A stretch of DNA of 64,000 nt from the NCBI RefSeq assembly GCF_902635505.1, contig NC_045426.1, positions 544,268,818 to 544,332,817 of the forward strand. Direction: 5' to 3'. The notes under the pieces are model-generated. The model had not been told where the DNA came from, did not search any database, and saw nothing but the letters and a program-made list of their open reading frames with translations. A program made the translations under genes and the position numbers. This stretch comes from Sarcophilus harrisii. Its lineage: Eukaryota; Chordata; Mammalia; Dasyuromorphia; Dasyuridae. Shown here one piece after another: positions 45,961-57,664 of this stretch (position 1 is the first letter of the stretch; each line of letters begins with the position of its first letter).

Positions 45961-46399
45961 ATAAAGTAAAACAGTTTATAGTAAGAGTACAACTTCAAAG
46001 TTATTTTGAGTATAAGGACAATGAAAAGTAAAATAATTTGGAGAGGAAATCAATATATGGAAAATTATTTTTTAATGTATGATTATAACATTGCCAATTT
46101 TTTTTAAAAAAAGGTGTTTTCATATTTTATAGTCACATTCTATACTTTCTATCTTTACGTAATCCTTTGAAGAAAATATACTTCTTAGGACAAGGGTGCC
46201 TTACCTTTTCATGAAGAGAAATTTTTTTCCCCCTTGAAATCTTAAGACATCCTTCCTTGTTGGGAATCACAGCAAAACACAAAGAAGGGTTTATTGATTT
46301 GTGAAGGGGAGTGGTGTCTTACCAAGTTGCACATCAATCACCATAATTCTCTGAAATTAACCAAGTTTTCTTGCTATTAGGGAGCCCTATCCTAGAATA

Positions 46400-47170
46400 T
46401 TATTTCCTATGAGAGATATAGCCATTTTATCCCCATTATACCTAGGATGAAAATGGCCTTTGTAGCTAGCTGACATTTTTTGTTGTTTCCATCTTTCAGA
46501 TGAATGTCTCAAAGAAAGAAGAGTTCATTTTCTACAAAATGGTGTGTGGAAATTTTCTGGTTCTGAAGCCTAAAGATAATAAAAGCCTTGATATTATCCC
46601 TTGTTGCTATGTGATTCAGCATGTGTAGGCATCTCCCCAGCATTAATAGTGATACACCTCAGTCGGAGGGGCTATTTCTTCTTATTTTCCAAAACTAATG
46701 TCATACCCATTTGTCAGCTTTGCACTCTGCACAAAGGCAGACTCATTTGCAATGGCCCAAACTATTCTATATGGATTTAGGAATCTAAGCCATTTCACCT
46801 TGTAGCCTTGGACCGATATAAGCTTTTTAAAGGCAATGTTCCAAGGATATTAAATACCAGATATTTCTACATGATTATACATTACTAATTCAGGTTTGAA
46901 AAACAATATTTGGATGATCCTTTTGCTTTCCCAGATGCTTTTTTCAATGAGGAGTACTCATATATTTGTGTTATGGTATGTAATTTATTTTTTTTTTAGT
47001 GAAAAATCCATAACATTTTCTAAATAAGATAAATGATTTCCATAATAGTGATATTTAAATTAGTCTTCACAGATGACACACAAAGCCTTAATTTGCACTC
47101 CTGTGTCAAGTTTAATCATATTTGTTTAAGGAGAGGCACAAAATAAAAAAAAGTAAGAAAATGGGTTTTA
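46400..47170. other. Mostly repeat-free block upstream of RBM24
   Basis: No recognised transposon and no open frame of note. The composition is more even than in the flanks. It contains inverted GATA-type motifs (AAGATAATAAAAG.. and TTATCCC at 46573-46601). It could be a conserved non-coding element; conservation cannot be judged here. Confidence 0.35.
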
Positions 47171-47174
47171 ATCT

Positions 47175-47740
47175 GAATTAGCCCACTAACCAGGAGTGTT
47201 CCCTCTCCTGTCCTCTGGTCCCACATCTCTAGCTGCCTCATGACATTTTGAACTGGATGTCTTTTAAACATCTTAAAATCAACATCTCCAAAACCGAACT
47301 CATTAACTTTTCTCCAAACCCTTCCTTCTTCCTAACTTTCCTAAAATTGCCAAGTATACCACCATCTATCCAGTTAACCAGGCTTGAAATTTGGTGCCAT
47401 GGTCAACACCTTATTATCTTGCCCCTCCCCTTATTCAATCAGTTCCTAAGTCCTCTCTCTTCTTAATGTCTGTAATTTATGCCTACCCCTTTTTATCTTA
47501 GAAATTGCCACCACCCTGATACCAGTCTTATCACCTTATGGCTGGACCCTAGCAATAGTCTACTAGTTAAGTCTACCTACCTCTAGCCTCTTCCAACTAC
47601 AGTCACTACATTCAGTTGTCAAATTGATCTTCCCAATATGAAAGTGTGACCACATCAACCATGGCCCCCTTTAATTAACACCAGTGGTTTTTTATTACTT
47701 CCAGAATCATATGAGATAATGTAGTTATTTGAGTGTATTT
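47175..47740 (+). mobile_element. L2 LINE, internal 3' region
   Basis: TCTCTAGCTGCCTCATGACA, GAACTGGATGTCTTTTAAAC, TCAACATCTCCAAAACCGAA, TACCACCATCTATCCAGTTA, AATCAGTTCCTAAGTCCTCT and TTGATCTTCCCAATATG follow the L2 ORF2 end in order. The true 3' terminus is missing. The short open frame at 47248-47466 is L2 sequence. Confidence 0.85.
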
Positions 47741-47764
47741 TGAAGCAATTGTTGATATTAAGGA

Positions 47765-47920
47765 AAGAAGTGATGGACTGGGATCTGAATTGTGGCTTCT
47801 GTCACTATCTGTGACCATGGGAAAGTCACTCAGTTCCTAATTTAAGCCTCTGAGTTCTTTTATGTTGTACATAATTTTTAAAGCCCTCTTTCAGCTTTTA
47901 ATCTCTGTGTGAACTCTTGC
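47765..47920 (+). mobile_element. MIR SINE remnant
   Basis: TGTGACCATGGGAAAGTCAC, AAGCCTCTGAGTTCTTTTAT and CCCTCTTTCAGCTTTTAATC fit a diverged MIR. Confidence 0.6.
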
Positions 47921-48193
47921 CACTAAAAATTATTTATTTAAATATTATTATTTAAATAATTTTTCATTCAAATTCTTATTTTCCATCTAATTACCTCTGA
48001 GAACAGAATCCATCCAGAATTAATATCCCTTAGTTAGAAAAAAGAAAAAATTGGTATAAGTTCATTGGTATAAGTTTTTTTACAAGTATGATTAAGACTG
48101 AACAAAACTGGAAAATAATACTTGGTTTTAGAGAATAGGGAGATTGAGATTAGGTATATTATTGCCATAGGCCATTTGGTTTATACATATGTA

Positions 48194-48217
48194 TACACAC
48201 ACACACACACACACACA
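48194..48217. repeat. (AC)n microsatellite
   Basis: Twelve AC units inside a TA/AC patch. Confidence 0.95.
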
Positions 48218-48225
48218 TATATGCA

Positions 48226-49069
48226 AAATTAACTTAGAGATTTATTTTTTGAGAAAGAAGAGAACATTACAGAAAAATTATGTATCATTAGAGTGGACTA
48301 TTTGCAGTTTATCTAGGAAAGACACCAAAAACACTATAATTTCAATGCAGTGTTTTTTAAAAAGTTCATTAAATGTTTACCCAGAATCTAAGGTTTCCCT
48401 CAGAGATAAAACCAACAGGTTTGTGGCCTTTCAAGAACTATTATGATCACTTGCCATTTCTGTTTCTCTAAGTAAATTATTCTATCTTTGTGCCAGATAA
48501 CAAATGTGTGTGTAATAGGTTATGCTGCTATTTTAGTGTGGAGAAGAATTGGCAATCACATCTCCAACCAACACAGTTGAGGCCACCCTCCTGGGGAGAA
48601 TTATATCTCTGTTGCATTTATGTAGGCTGCATCTATGCTATTAGAATGAAGTGTAAAAATGTGGTAGCTGTATGGAGAATTCAGGTCACAAAACAATGTT
48701 CACTTGAAATACTTGAATAATTTAGAAAAAAAAGGTACTTGGGCAGGGATCATCTTAAACTGATTGTAGATTCTCTTTTCCATTTTCACTTGCTCATGTT
48801 TAAGTAGCCCTACATTTTTAGAGATACTTATATTTTTCTTTCTGTTGTCCAACTCTAAAAAGGAAGACAGAATTCAAATAGATTAAATTAATAATATATT
48901 TTCCATTTAGGCCTTTATTTTGGATGTTGAACCTTTAAATAGTGTGGGAATAGATTTGGAATTAGATAACTGCCTAGATATTTTAAGGGAAGAGAGAGTA
49001 CTCTTTGAGATGGATTAATTGGCTTTCTCCTTATGACAGATTCACTAAAATAAATCTTTCATTTTCAGG
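48226..49069. other. No gene or repeat recognised
   Basis: Short open frames only, without coding character. Confidence 0.4.
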
Positions 49070-49160
49070 GAGAAATAGCATTGTATAATGGAAAGAACAC
49101 TGCCATGAAAACCATTAATTGACATCTGAATAAGTTCTGCCATAAATAGTGGGACTTTAA
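49070..49160 (+). repeat. MIR-like remnant
   Basis: ATAATGGAAAGAACACTGCC followed by ATTAATTGACATCTGAATAA and AAAGTTACTTAATTTTT is a decayed MIR/SINE body. Confidence 0.5.
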
Positions 49161-50059
49161 TAAAGTTACTTAATTTTTTTCCCTAATAATATATGTGAAA
49201 TTGCAATACAAATTGTGGCGGCATTATTTAATTGTTATTTTCTACATTTATTCAAATTCTTTTTTGGTCCATTGGAAAAAAGAATCCTCTCAGATTTTAT
49301 ATGCCTTATTTTTCTTTCTCCATAACCTAAGCATCAATTTCTTAAAATCTTTGAAATGAGAAAGTTGGTTTATGTGATCTCTAAGAATCTTTCTGGATAT
49401 AATGTTCAATACGATCATATACTTTTCAACTTGCTATATATGGTATCAGTATGTTGCCAGACTTCCTTACTTTTCAATATGTGTGAAATCTTACTTTTCA
49501 TGATTATACCATTAGAATATTTCTGTGTGCACTTTTTTATTCAACTAATGTTCTATTCTCCTGGAGAATGGAGATGGTCCTGGTCTCTTGAAGACCATTG
49601 GAGGGTCCAGTCTCTAAGCAAGGGCTGTCAAGTGGACTTTGAGAACAATTCTCATGATGGATTTTATGTCTGCTAGCTGAGGATCAGCTTAGCTAAATCA
49701 TGAGATACTATTTGACCAGAAATGCATAATTTTGTTCAGCCACAACTCATGAAGACCATTCATCAAAATGTGGAGGAAAAGATTGTAATTCCAAGTAGGA
49801 GCATGAGTAAAACATATCCATGGGTTTACATGGATATGGAATGACAAATTTTGAATTATTGAAGCATTTATTCAGTGAATCCCCTGCATGGTAAACTAGT
49901 AATTGGAAAATTTTAGCACTCAACAAGTTTAAGTATATTCAACTCCAGATTATCGATATGTGTGTTGAACACAGTGAGAATTACCTACCCATGTTTAGAA
50001 ATCATCTTTCTCAGCTGTTGAGTGACTTTCTATTGCTCCCTGGATTAGGGATGGGATAA

Positions 50060-50235
50060 CTGTGTAGTATCCTGGTAGAATACTAGGTTTGAAGGCAGAA
50101 AGAAATGAGTTTGAATTCCACTCCTGACATTTATTAGCTGAGTGATTCTGGATAAATAATTTAACTCCCCTGATCCTAAGCTTCCTCATTTGTAAAATAA
50201 GGGAATTTGAGTAGATGACTATGCCCTCCATGGAT
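50060..50235 (+). mobile_element. MIR/MAR1-like SINE remnant
   Basis: GAGTTTGAATTCCACTCCTG, TTAGCTGAGTGATTCTGGAT, TAAGCTTCCTCATTTGTAAA and AAGGGAATTTGAGTAGATGA give a complete but diverged SINE body. Confidence 0.75.
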
Positions 50236-50319
50236 GCAGAAAGCTAATGTGATTTGTTTAAGGTCAGCTTAGTCAAGATTTAAAATCAGGTATCTTGATT
50301 CAAATTCAGTGCTCATTTA

Positions 50320-50480
50320 ATTCAGCATATATTTATTAATCATTTTCTTTAGTTTGGACTGGATTATGTGCTGAACATACAAAGACAGTGCTTGTCCTCA
50401 AGGAGCCTGCACTCTACCAGAGGGGATATAACATATGATCAGATAATTAAATACAAATCATTTATAAAGTGGAACTCATT
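50320..50480. repeat. MIR-related dispersed repeat
   Basis: TATATTTATTAATCATTTTC, TATGTGCTGAACATACAAAG, CTTGTCCTCAAGGAGCCTGC and ACTCTACCAGAGGGGATATA, the same family as 17330-17470. Confidence 0.65.
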
Positions 50481-50999
50481 AAAAAGACTGAGAGATCAGA
50501 AAATATCTTGTGTGAGAGGTAGTACCCCCTTGCTGTGCCAGAAACTATAATAGGAAAAGCTGAAGAGGAAATGCATGCTCTAGTCATGAGGACATTCTTC
50601 AGACTAATAACACTGACTAGATTTATCTATAAAGTTCTGCCCAGTCATTACTGACACAAATGAAGATGGAAATCTTAAATATTGAGTATTCAGAGGCAAT
50701 TGGAAGCCACAACACAAAAGTCAAACTCCCACTTCATCCCATTACCCTTTATTTTCTAATCTGACATGTGTCAAATCAATTGTAATAGTGAAGAATATTT
50801 AGCAAGACTCTTGGAGACAGTTTACATGGGTCAAAGCCAATGTTAGGAAACAAAACGTAAACACTCAAGGGATCTTTTAGTTTAAAGGGTATGATTCTGT
50901 CTTGTATTAATCTATCTCTTTTTCTTTCCCAATCTATTGGTAAAATGCAATCCTAGTTCTCTAGGAATGGACATTTTAAACTGCTTATTTCAGAGAATT

Positions 51000-51500
51000 G
51001 TCATAAGAAGAAACCTCAGAAGCCAACTAGATCAATTCCTATCAGGATGAGATTCTACCTTTACCACCCAGCAAACAAGTCGACATTCATCCTTCCTTGA
51101 AGATCTTTAGTAAGGGAAGAGGAGACTTACTAGTCTTCAGTCAACCCATTCCACTTTTGAAAAGCTCTCATAATAGGAAAGTTTTTCCTTATAGGAAACT
51201 TAAATCTACCTCATTGTAACTGCCACTCACTGTTCCTAGCTTACCCTCTGGGACCAAGCAGAACAAATCTATTGTCCTGAAGATACCCATTGTATTTTTC
51301 CTTTCTTTTCCAGGCTAAATATTCCCAATTCCTTCAAATGATCTTTATAGAATATGAACTCTAGACCTGTCAACAGACCTGATTATCTTCCTGCAATTAT
51401 TTTTTAGCTTATCAATGTCTTTTCTACCAGGTTGTGCCCAGGGTAAAACACAATACTCTTGATATGAATTGACCTGGACAGAGGTTATTACTTTCCAAAG
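51000..51500 (-). mobile_element. CR1/L3 LINE 3' fragment
   Basis: The plus strand reads CCTTGAAGATCTTTAGTAAG, AACCCATTCCACTTTTGAAA, GTTTTTCCTTATAGGAAACT, TGGGACCAAGCAGAACAAAT, CCAGGCTAAATATTCCCAAT, TATCAATGTCTTTTCTACCA and TTGTGCCCAGGGTAAAACAC. This is the complement of the CR1/L3 3' region in order. Confidence 0.82.
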
Positions 51501-51944
51501 TCCTTGATACTGGTAATGAAGTGGTACAATGAACAGAACATTGGACCTGGACTCAGGAATACCAGAATTAAAACATGGTTTTAGCCGTTTATTATAGAGA
51601 GCTGATAAAGTTACATCTTTTCTTACATTTTTTTTCAAGGAATCTTACTTGATTTTAGTACACATATGGGATGTACCTTGTTGGAGAAGAGACTTTTAGG
51701 AAGCATTTTGGTTTACTAAATCAAATGTTTCCTTATAATTAATTAACAAGTAAAAGGCACAGTGGGATCTTGCAGTCTCTTTACCTTTGGGCCAATTCAT
51801 TGTATAAAGGTATGGTCTGTTACATAGTTTTCATTTGTGAAGATTTTCCTTCTCATATCATCATGAAGGATACCATGAGTATGTTTGTGAATTACTAAAA
51901 TGGTTTTGTAAAGATGGGAAAATAAGCTCAGGAATCACTATTGA

Positions 51945-52060
51945 ATTAATAAAATGTAAACTCCTTAAAGCAGGGATTATTTTATTAGTCTATGTATTCC
52001 CAGAGTCTAAAACAATGTTCACAGCAGTTGTTTAATAAATGCTTATTGAATTGAATAGAG
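51945..52060 (+). mobile_element. L2 LINE 3' end
   Basis: ACTCCTTAAAGCAGGGATTA, ATGTATTCCCAGAGTCTAAA and TTTAATAAATGCTTATTGAA are a good L2 terminus. Confidence 0.82.
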
Positions 52061-52669
52061 TGTTTTCTCCATCACATTTTCCTCAGAATTTTTCCTTGGG
52101 GAAAAATTGGTATCTTTGCCTTTGGCATCTTTCCTTCTTTCAGATATTTTGAGAATCAATTCTTCTGTGTCCTCAAGACTATTACTTTCCTCATTATTGC
52201 TTTTTTTTTTTTTTAGTGCCATTTCTACTTTTTTGTGTTCTTCAGGTTATCCAATAAACACTGTGATGAATTGAAATGTAGTAGCTTCACCATTATTGGT
52301 GGAGGAAAAAAGTTGACATTTGTCCTTATAAAATTTGATCTTACTTTATTTTACCTAGTGTTCCAGCCTGTCAGGATATTTGAATCCTGGCGCAGTTATT
52401 TGGAAAGATAGCTATCTTTTGTAGCTATTTGATGAGTGTGTAATTTATGTTTTTATTAAAGTCATTGATATATTAATAAAATATCAAACAAAGAACAGAT
52501 CTTTGGGGAACTCTACTAGTCTCTTTCCAGATGATATTGAGTGTGGTCATTTGATGAATTCCAGAATTACCTGTGTTTTTCCCATGTATCTCCATCTTAC
52601 CTACAAAAATACCAGAAGAAACTTTGCCAATGAGAGAATTTGTAAAATACATCTATGCAGGTAGATTAA
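52061..52669. other. No gene or repeat recognised
   Basis: T-rich sequence with a pure T run at 52200-52214 and no coding frame. The segment from about 52360 may be a decayed CR1/L3 end, but I could not support it. Confidence 0.35.
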
Positions 52670-52925
52670 CTTTTTCAATTAACAAAGATTTATTTTCTCT
52701 CTTTCCTACTTCCTCTCAACATATTAAAAAAAGAAAAAAAACCAGAAAACCTTTGCACATAATATGCTTAGTAAAGTGAATCAAATGTCCACATTGCTCT
52801 TCCATGTCCAAAAATATGTTTATTCTGTATCTTGAATGCATCACTTCTTTGTCAGGAGGTGGACAGTATTCACCATCATTCTACTAGATTCATGGTTGGT
52901 CATTGTATCAGGCAGAATTTAATTT
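52670..52925 (-). mobile_element. Old L1 3' UTR fragment
   Basis: AATTAACAAAGATTTATTTT, CATATTAAAAAAAGAAAAAA, TTGTCAGGAGGTGGACAGTA and TTCTACTAGATTCATGGTTG resemble the older L1 3' UTR type also seen at 22850-23100. Confidence 0.6.
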
Positions 52926-53280
52926 TTTCAAAACCTGAAGAATTTGGGTGGCCACACTAAGTTATAAGAAAGCCTTCTAAAATCCTGAGTTGAGCTGTAG
53001 CAGCCAGGGATCATGGTGGTGGTGACACATGATTCTTTTCTTAGTGTATAGCTGGGAAATTTGAAGAGTATATTCAATTCATATTGAGAAGCAGTCACCA
53101 AATAAAATTTTGTAAATTTCAAAAAAAAAATCTTCAAACCGACATCATTTAAAAAGTCTATATTATGAGGCATAACCTTAAGGTTATGAGCTTTTAACAA
53201 CAAAACAGAATTTATCAATTCACTCACCTTATGAGGCAATATGCTTATAGCAATGAAAGTTCTATTATGTCATTCTTTTT

Positions 53281-56200
53281 TGTTGTTATATGTGTATAGT
53301 TATTTTTTTTTTAATTTCCTTATGAATCATGTTGGGAAAGAAAAATCAGAATAAAAGGGAAAAAACATGAGAGAAAAAAAAGAACAGAAAAAATGAGTAT
53401 AGCATGTGTTGATATACATTCATTCTCTATAGTTCTCTCTCTGGATACAGATGGCATTTTCCATCCAAAGTTTATTTAGATTGTCTTGAATCACGGAACT
53501 GTTGAGAAGAACCAAGTTTGTCATAGTTGATCATTACACAAGCTTGCTGTTACTGTGTACAATGTAATCCTGGTTCTACTTGTTTTGCTCAGCATCAGTT
53601 CATGTAAATCTTTCCAGCCCTTTCTAAAATCAGCGTGCTCATCATTTTTTATGTAACAAAAATATCCCATTACTTTCATATGCCTTAACTTAGTCATTCC
53701 CTAATTGATGGGCATCTATTAATTTTCTAGTTTTTAACCATCATAAAAAGACCTGTTGCAAACATATGTGCACATGTGGGTTATTTTCCTTCTTTTATGA
53801 TTTCTTTGGGATACAGACAGTAGTGGCATTGCTAGATCAAAGGGTATGTCTCTTTTAGCATAGTTCCAAATTATTCTCCTGAATGGTTGGATTATTTCAA
53901 AACTTCAATGATTCAGTAATGTTCCAGTTTTCCCACATCCCCTCCAAAATTTATCATTATCTTTTCCTGTCATCTTAGTCAATTTGATAGGTGTGACTTG
54001 ATATCTCAGAGTTGTTTTAATTCGCATTTCTCTAATCAATAGTAGCATTTTTTTCATATGGATATAGATGACTTTCATTTCTTCATCTGAAAATTATCAG
54101 TTAATATTCTTTGACTATCACTTGAGGAATAATTTATATTCTTATAAATTTGACACAGTTCTTTATATATTTTAGAAATGAGGCTTTTATCAGAATTACT
54201 GGCTGTAAATTTTTTCCCTGGTTTTGTGCTCCCCTTCTAATCTTGGATCTTTTGGTTTTGTTGTGCAAAAACCTTTTAATTTAATGTAATCAAAATTATA
54301 CATTTTGCATTTCATAATGTTTTCTAGTTCTTCTTTGGCCTCTCTTCTTCAAAGATCTGATAGGTAAACTATCCCTTGCTCTTCTAATTTGCTTATTTTA
54401 GTATGGGGTGTGAGATGTAGATCTATGCCAACTTTCTGACATATTATTTTCCAGTTTTCCCAGCAATTTTTGTCAAATAGTGAGTTTTTCTCCCAGAAGC
54501 TGAAGTTTTGGGATTTATCAAATATTATATGACTGTTGTAGTTGATTATTGTGTCATGTATATCTAACCCATTTCACTGATCTACCATTCTATTTCTTAG
54601 CCATTAATATATGTTTTTGTTGACTGCTGCTTTATAATAGAGTTGTAGGTCTGTAGGTATAGGTAGTTGTAGGTATAACAGAGTAGTAGGTATTATTAGT
54701 CTACCATCCCTTGTAATTTTTTCATTAATTCCCATGATATCCTTGATCTTTTGTTCTTCCAGAGGAATTTTGTTATTAATTTTTCTAGCTCTATAAAATA
54801 ATTTTTGGCAGTTTCATTGGTATGGCAATGAACAAATAGACCAATTTAGGTAGAATTGTATCTTCTTACTCTATTTTATTCATATCACTATTTAGAGATA
54901 TAAAATTTCCCCTAAGAACTGCTTTGGCTGCATCCCACAGATTTGGGTATGTTGTCTCATTATTGTTATTCTCTTGGATAAAATTACTGATAATTTCTAC
55001 GATTTGTTGTTCAACCCACTCATTCTTAGAATTAGATTATTTAATTTTCAATTTCTTTAAGTGGATCTTTCTCTGGGCCCTTTATTGAATGTAATTTTTA
55101 TTGTATCTTGATCTGAAAAGAAAGCATTTACTATTTCTGCTTTTCTGTGTTTGATTACAGAGTTGTTAATGTCCTAAAACCTGGTCAATTTTGTATAGGT
55201 ACCATGTGCTGCTGAGAAAATGTATATTCCTTTCTATTCCTGTTCAGTTTTCTCCAGAGGTCTATCATATCTAAGTTTTCTATGATTCTATTAATTTCCC
55301 TAGTTTCTTTCTTGTTTATTTTGTGGTTATATTTATTTAATTTTGAGAGGGAGAGGTCAAGGTCCCTCCACCAACTATATTTTTACTGTTTACTTCTTCT
55401 TGTAACTGGCTTAATTTGTTCTCCAAAACTTTGGATACTTTACGACTTGGTGCAAATGATATCCTTTAACAAGATGTGGTTTCCTTCCTTATCTCTTTTA
55501 ATTTGATCTATTTTTACTTTTGCTTTATTTGAGATCAGAATTACTACTCTTGCTTTTTTTTTTTTTGCTTCAGTTGAAGTATAATAAAATCTTCTCTAGC
55601 TTTTTACCCTTATTCTATATGTATCTCTTTGTTCCAAATGTGTTTGTTGTAAATGACATATTATAGAATTCTATTTTTTAATTCACTCTGCTATTTGCTT
55701 TCATTTTATGGGAGAGTTCATCCCATTCACATTCATAGTTATGATTACTAGCTGTGTATTTCCTTCCTTCCTATTTTCTCCCCTGTATATACTTTTGTTC
55801 TTTTTTTCCCATCCTGTCCCTTCATAGAAGTATTTTGTTTCTAACCCACTCCACCCTCAATCTTCTCTCCTGTCTATGACCCTATTTCTTTTCTTTTACC
55901 CTTTTCTCCTAGCGTTTAGGCTCTCCCTTCTATCTAATGTTTCTCTTTTTTTTGCCCTACTTCCTACTTCCATAGGGTAAGAGAAATTTCTATACTCAAC
56001 TAAATGAATATTATTCTCTCTTTGAGTCAAAACTGATGAGATTAAGCTTCAAACAATGTTCTTCCCTTTTCCTTATTTCCCTCTATTATAATAAGCCTTT
56101 TGTGCTTCTTTGTGTGATCTAATTTTTCTTCTCCTTTCCTCTTCTTCCAGTACAACTCTTTTTCCAACTCTTAATGCCTTTTTCTTTGATATCATCACAT

Positions 56201-57173
56201 TAGAGTCAATTCATACTCCCTCAGTATATGTATGCCCCCTCTAACTGCTCCAACAAAAGAATACAGATCTCAAGAGTTATGAGTACAATTTTCCCCATCT
56301 AGGGATGTAAACAGTTTAACCTTTAATTAATATTTTTTCCTCTTTACCTTCCTATGTTTCTCTTGAGTGCTGTGTTTAAAGATTTGATTTTCTTTTTAGT
56401 TCTGTTTTTTTTTTTTCAATAGAAATGATTGAAAGTCCCTTACTTCATCGAAAAGCTATTTCCTCCCTTGAAAGATGATGCTCAGTTTGGCTGGGTAGTT
56501 GATTATTGGTTGTAATCCCAGGTCCTTTGCCTTCTGGAATATGGTATACAAGGCCTTCTGGTCTTTTACTGTGGAAGCTGCAGATCCTGGATTACTATTG
56601 CTCCTTGATACCTGAATTGTTTTTTTTTTCCTTCTGGCAATTTGTAGTAATTTTTCTTTTTTCTTTGAGATAATAGTTCTGAAGTTTTGCAACAATATTT
56701 CCTGTCAAGCTCTGTTCCTGGGGTACAGAGGGTTCTGTTCCAAGGCTTTTGTACAGCTTTGAGTCTTGATTTTGAGCATATGGGTCCTTTGTGGTTAATT
56801 TTTGTTCACAGCAAGAATAGCCCTACTTGCTCTCTCCAGGCAACAGCCTGGTTTCCCAGGCTGGTAATTTGCCTTCTTTGCTAGGACTGGAGGCTGCCCC
56901 ACTGGTCTGCTCTGCTATTAAATCAGAACAGAGGGTTTCAGCTGCTCATTTGTTGTGATAAAACCCTCTTAGTGGCTTTTCCAGACACTGTCTGAGCTGT
57001 GCTGAACACCCTTTTCACTCCAGTGAAATTGAGCTTGCTTGAAGTCCTTCTAATCTATCTTTAGCTGGAGAATGGTTTCATTCTGTCAAACTCTGTTCAG
57101 AAACTTGATTTCATTTTTTTAAGGGAAACCAGGAGAGCTCCTGGCTGCACTCTGCCATCTTGGCTCTACCTCC
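53281..57173 (-). mobile_element. L1 with 5' end but no reverse-transcriptase core
   Basis: On the minus strand the 5' end at about 57173 has GGTAGAGCCAAGATGGCAGA, followed by a 5' UTR and ORF1-like part (57.1-56.2 kb) and the endonuclease C-terminal region (about 54.9-55.7 kb). The ORF2 C-terminal region (53.7-54.8 kb) and 3' UTR down to about 53281 follow. The junction near 54840-54890 skips the RT core. No frame stays open. The target duplication is not clear, although similar TTATATGT segments occur near both ends. Confidence 0.8.
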
Positions 57174-57463
57174 ATAACTTCATATATTTCTATTATATGT
57201 ATAGAGGCAATGTGGAAGTTCATTTCTCATTTGTAATAGATTTAGGGCTCCATGGAGAATGTGTATCCCACTTGAGACTGGTCCTTCCTAGGCTTGCATT
57301 TGCTTTAAGGGTTTGTTTATATTAGGTGTAGGGATCTATAAAAACAGTTATATATGCTTATGTGTTCTCCTATATGCATGCCCCTCTTTCTTGGAGGACA
57401 GCAAAGCTGGATTTCCCCATCTGACCTTGAATTGAAGCTGGGTTACCTCCCATCTCTTTAAAG

Positions 57464-57491
57464 CAAAGATTTTCAACCTGATGTTTGTGGA

Positions 57492-57530
<39 letters not shown>

Positions 57531-57656
57531 GATTTCAGTGCGGTTGATTTAATTTGTAACCTGATGCATTTTTTGTGCATTTAAGGACATTATTCTCAGA
57601 AAGGGTTCATGGCCTGCCAAAGGGATCCATGACACAAAAATCATTGAGAATCCCTG
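57464..57656. mobile_element. Non-autonomous hAT transposon with internal (TA)n
   Basis: The inverted ends CAAAGATTTTCAA and complement CAGGGATTCTCAA match at 10 of 13 positions. The flanking 8-mers CTTTAAAG and TTTTAAAA differ at two positions. The interior (GATGCATTTTTTGTGCATTT, ACATTATTCTCAGAAAGGGT, GGGATCCATGACACAAAAAT) is a known-looking mammalian MITE. A (TA)n run of about 33 bp lies at 57496-57528. Confidence 0.75.
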
Positions 57657-57664
57657 TTTTAAAA

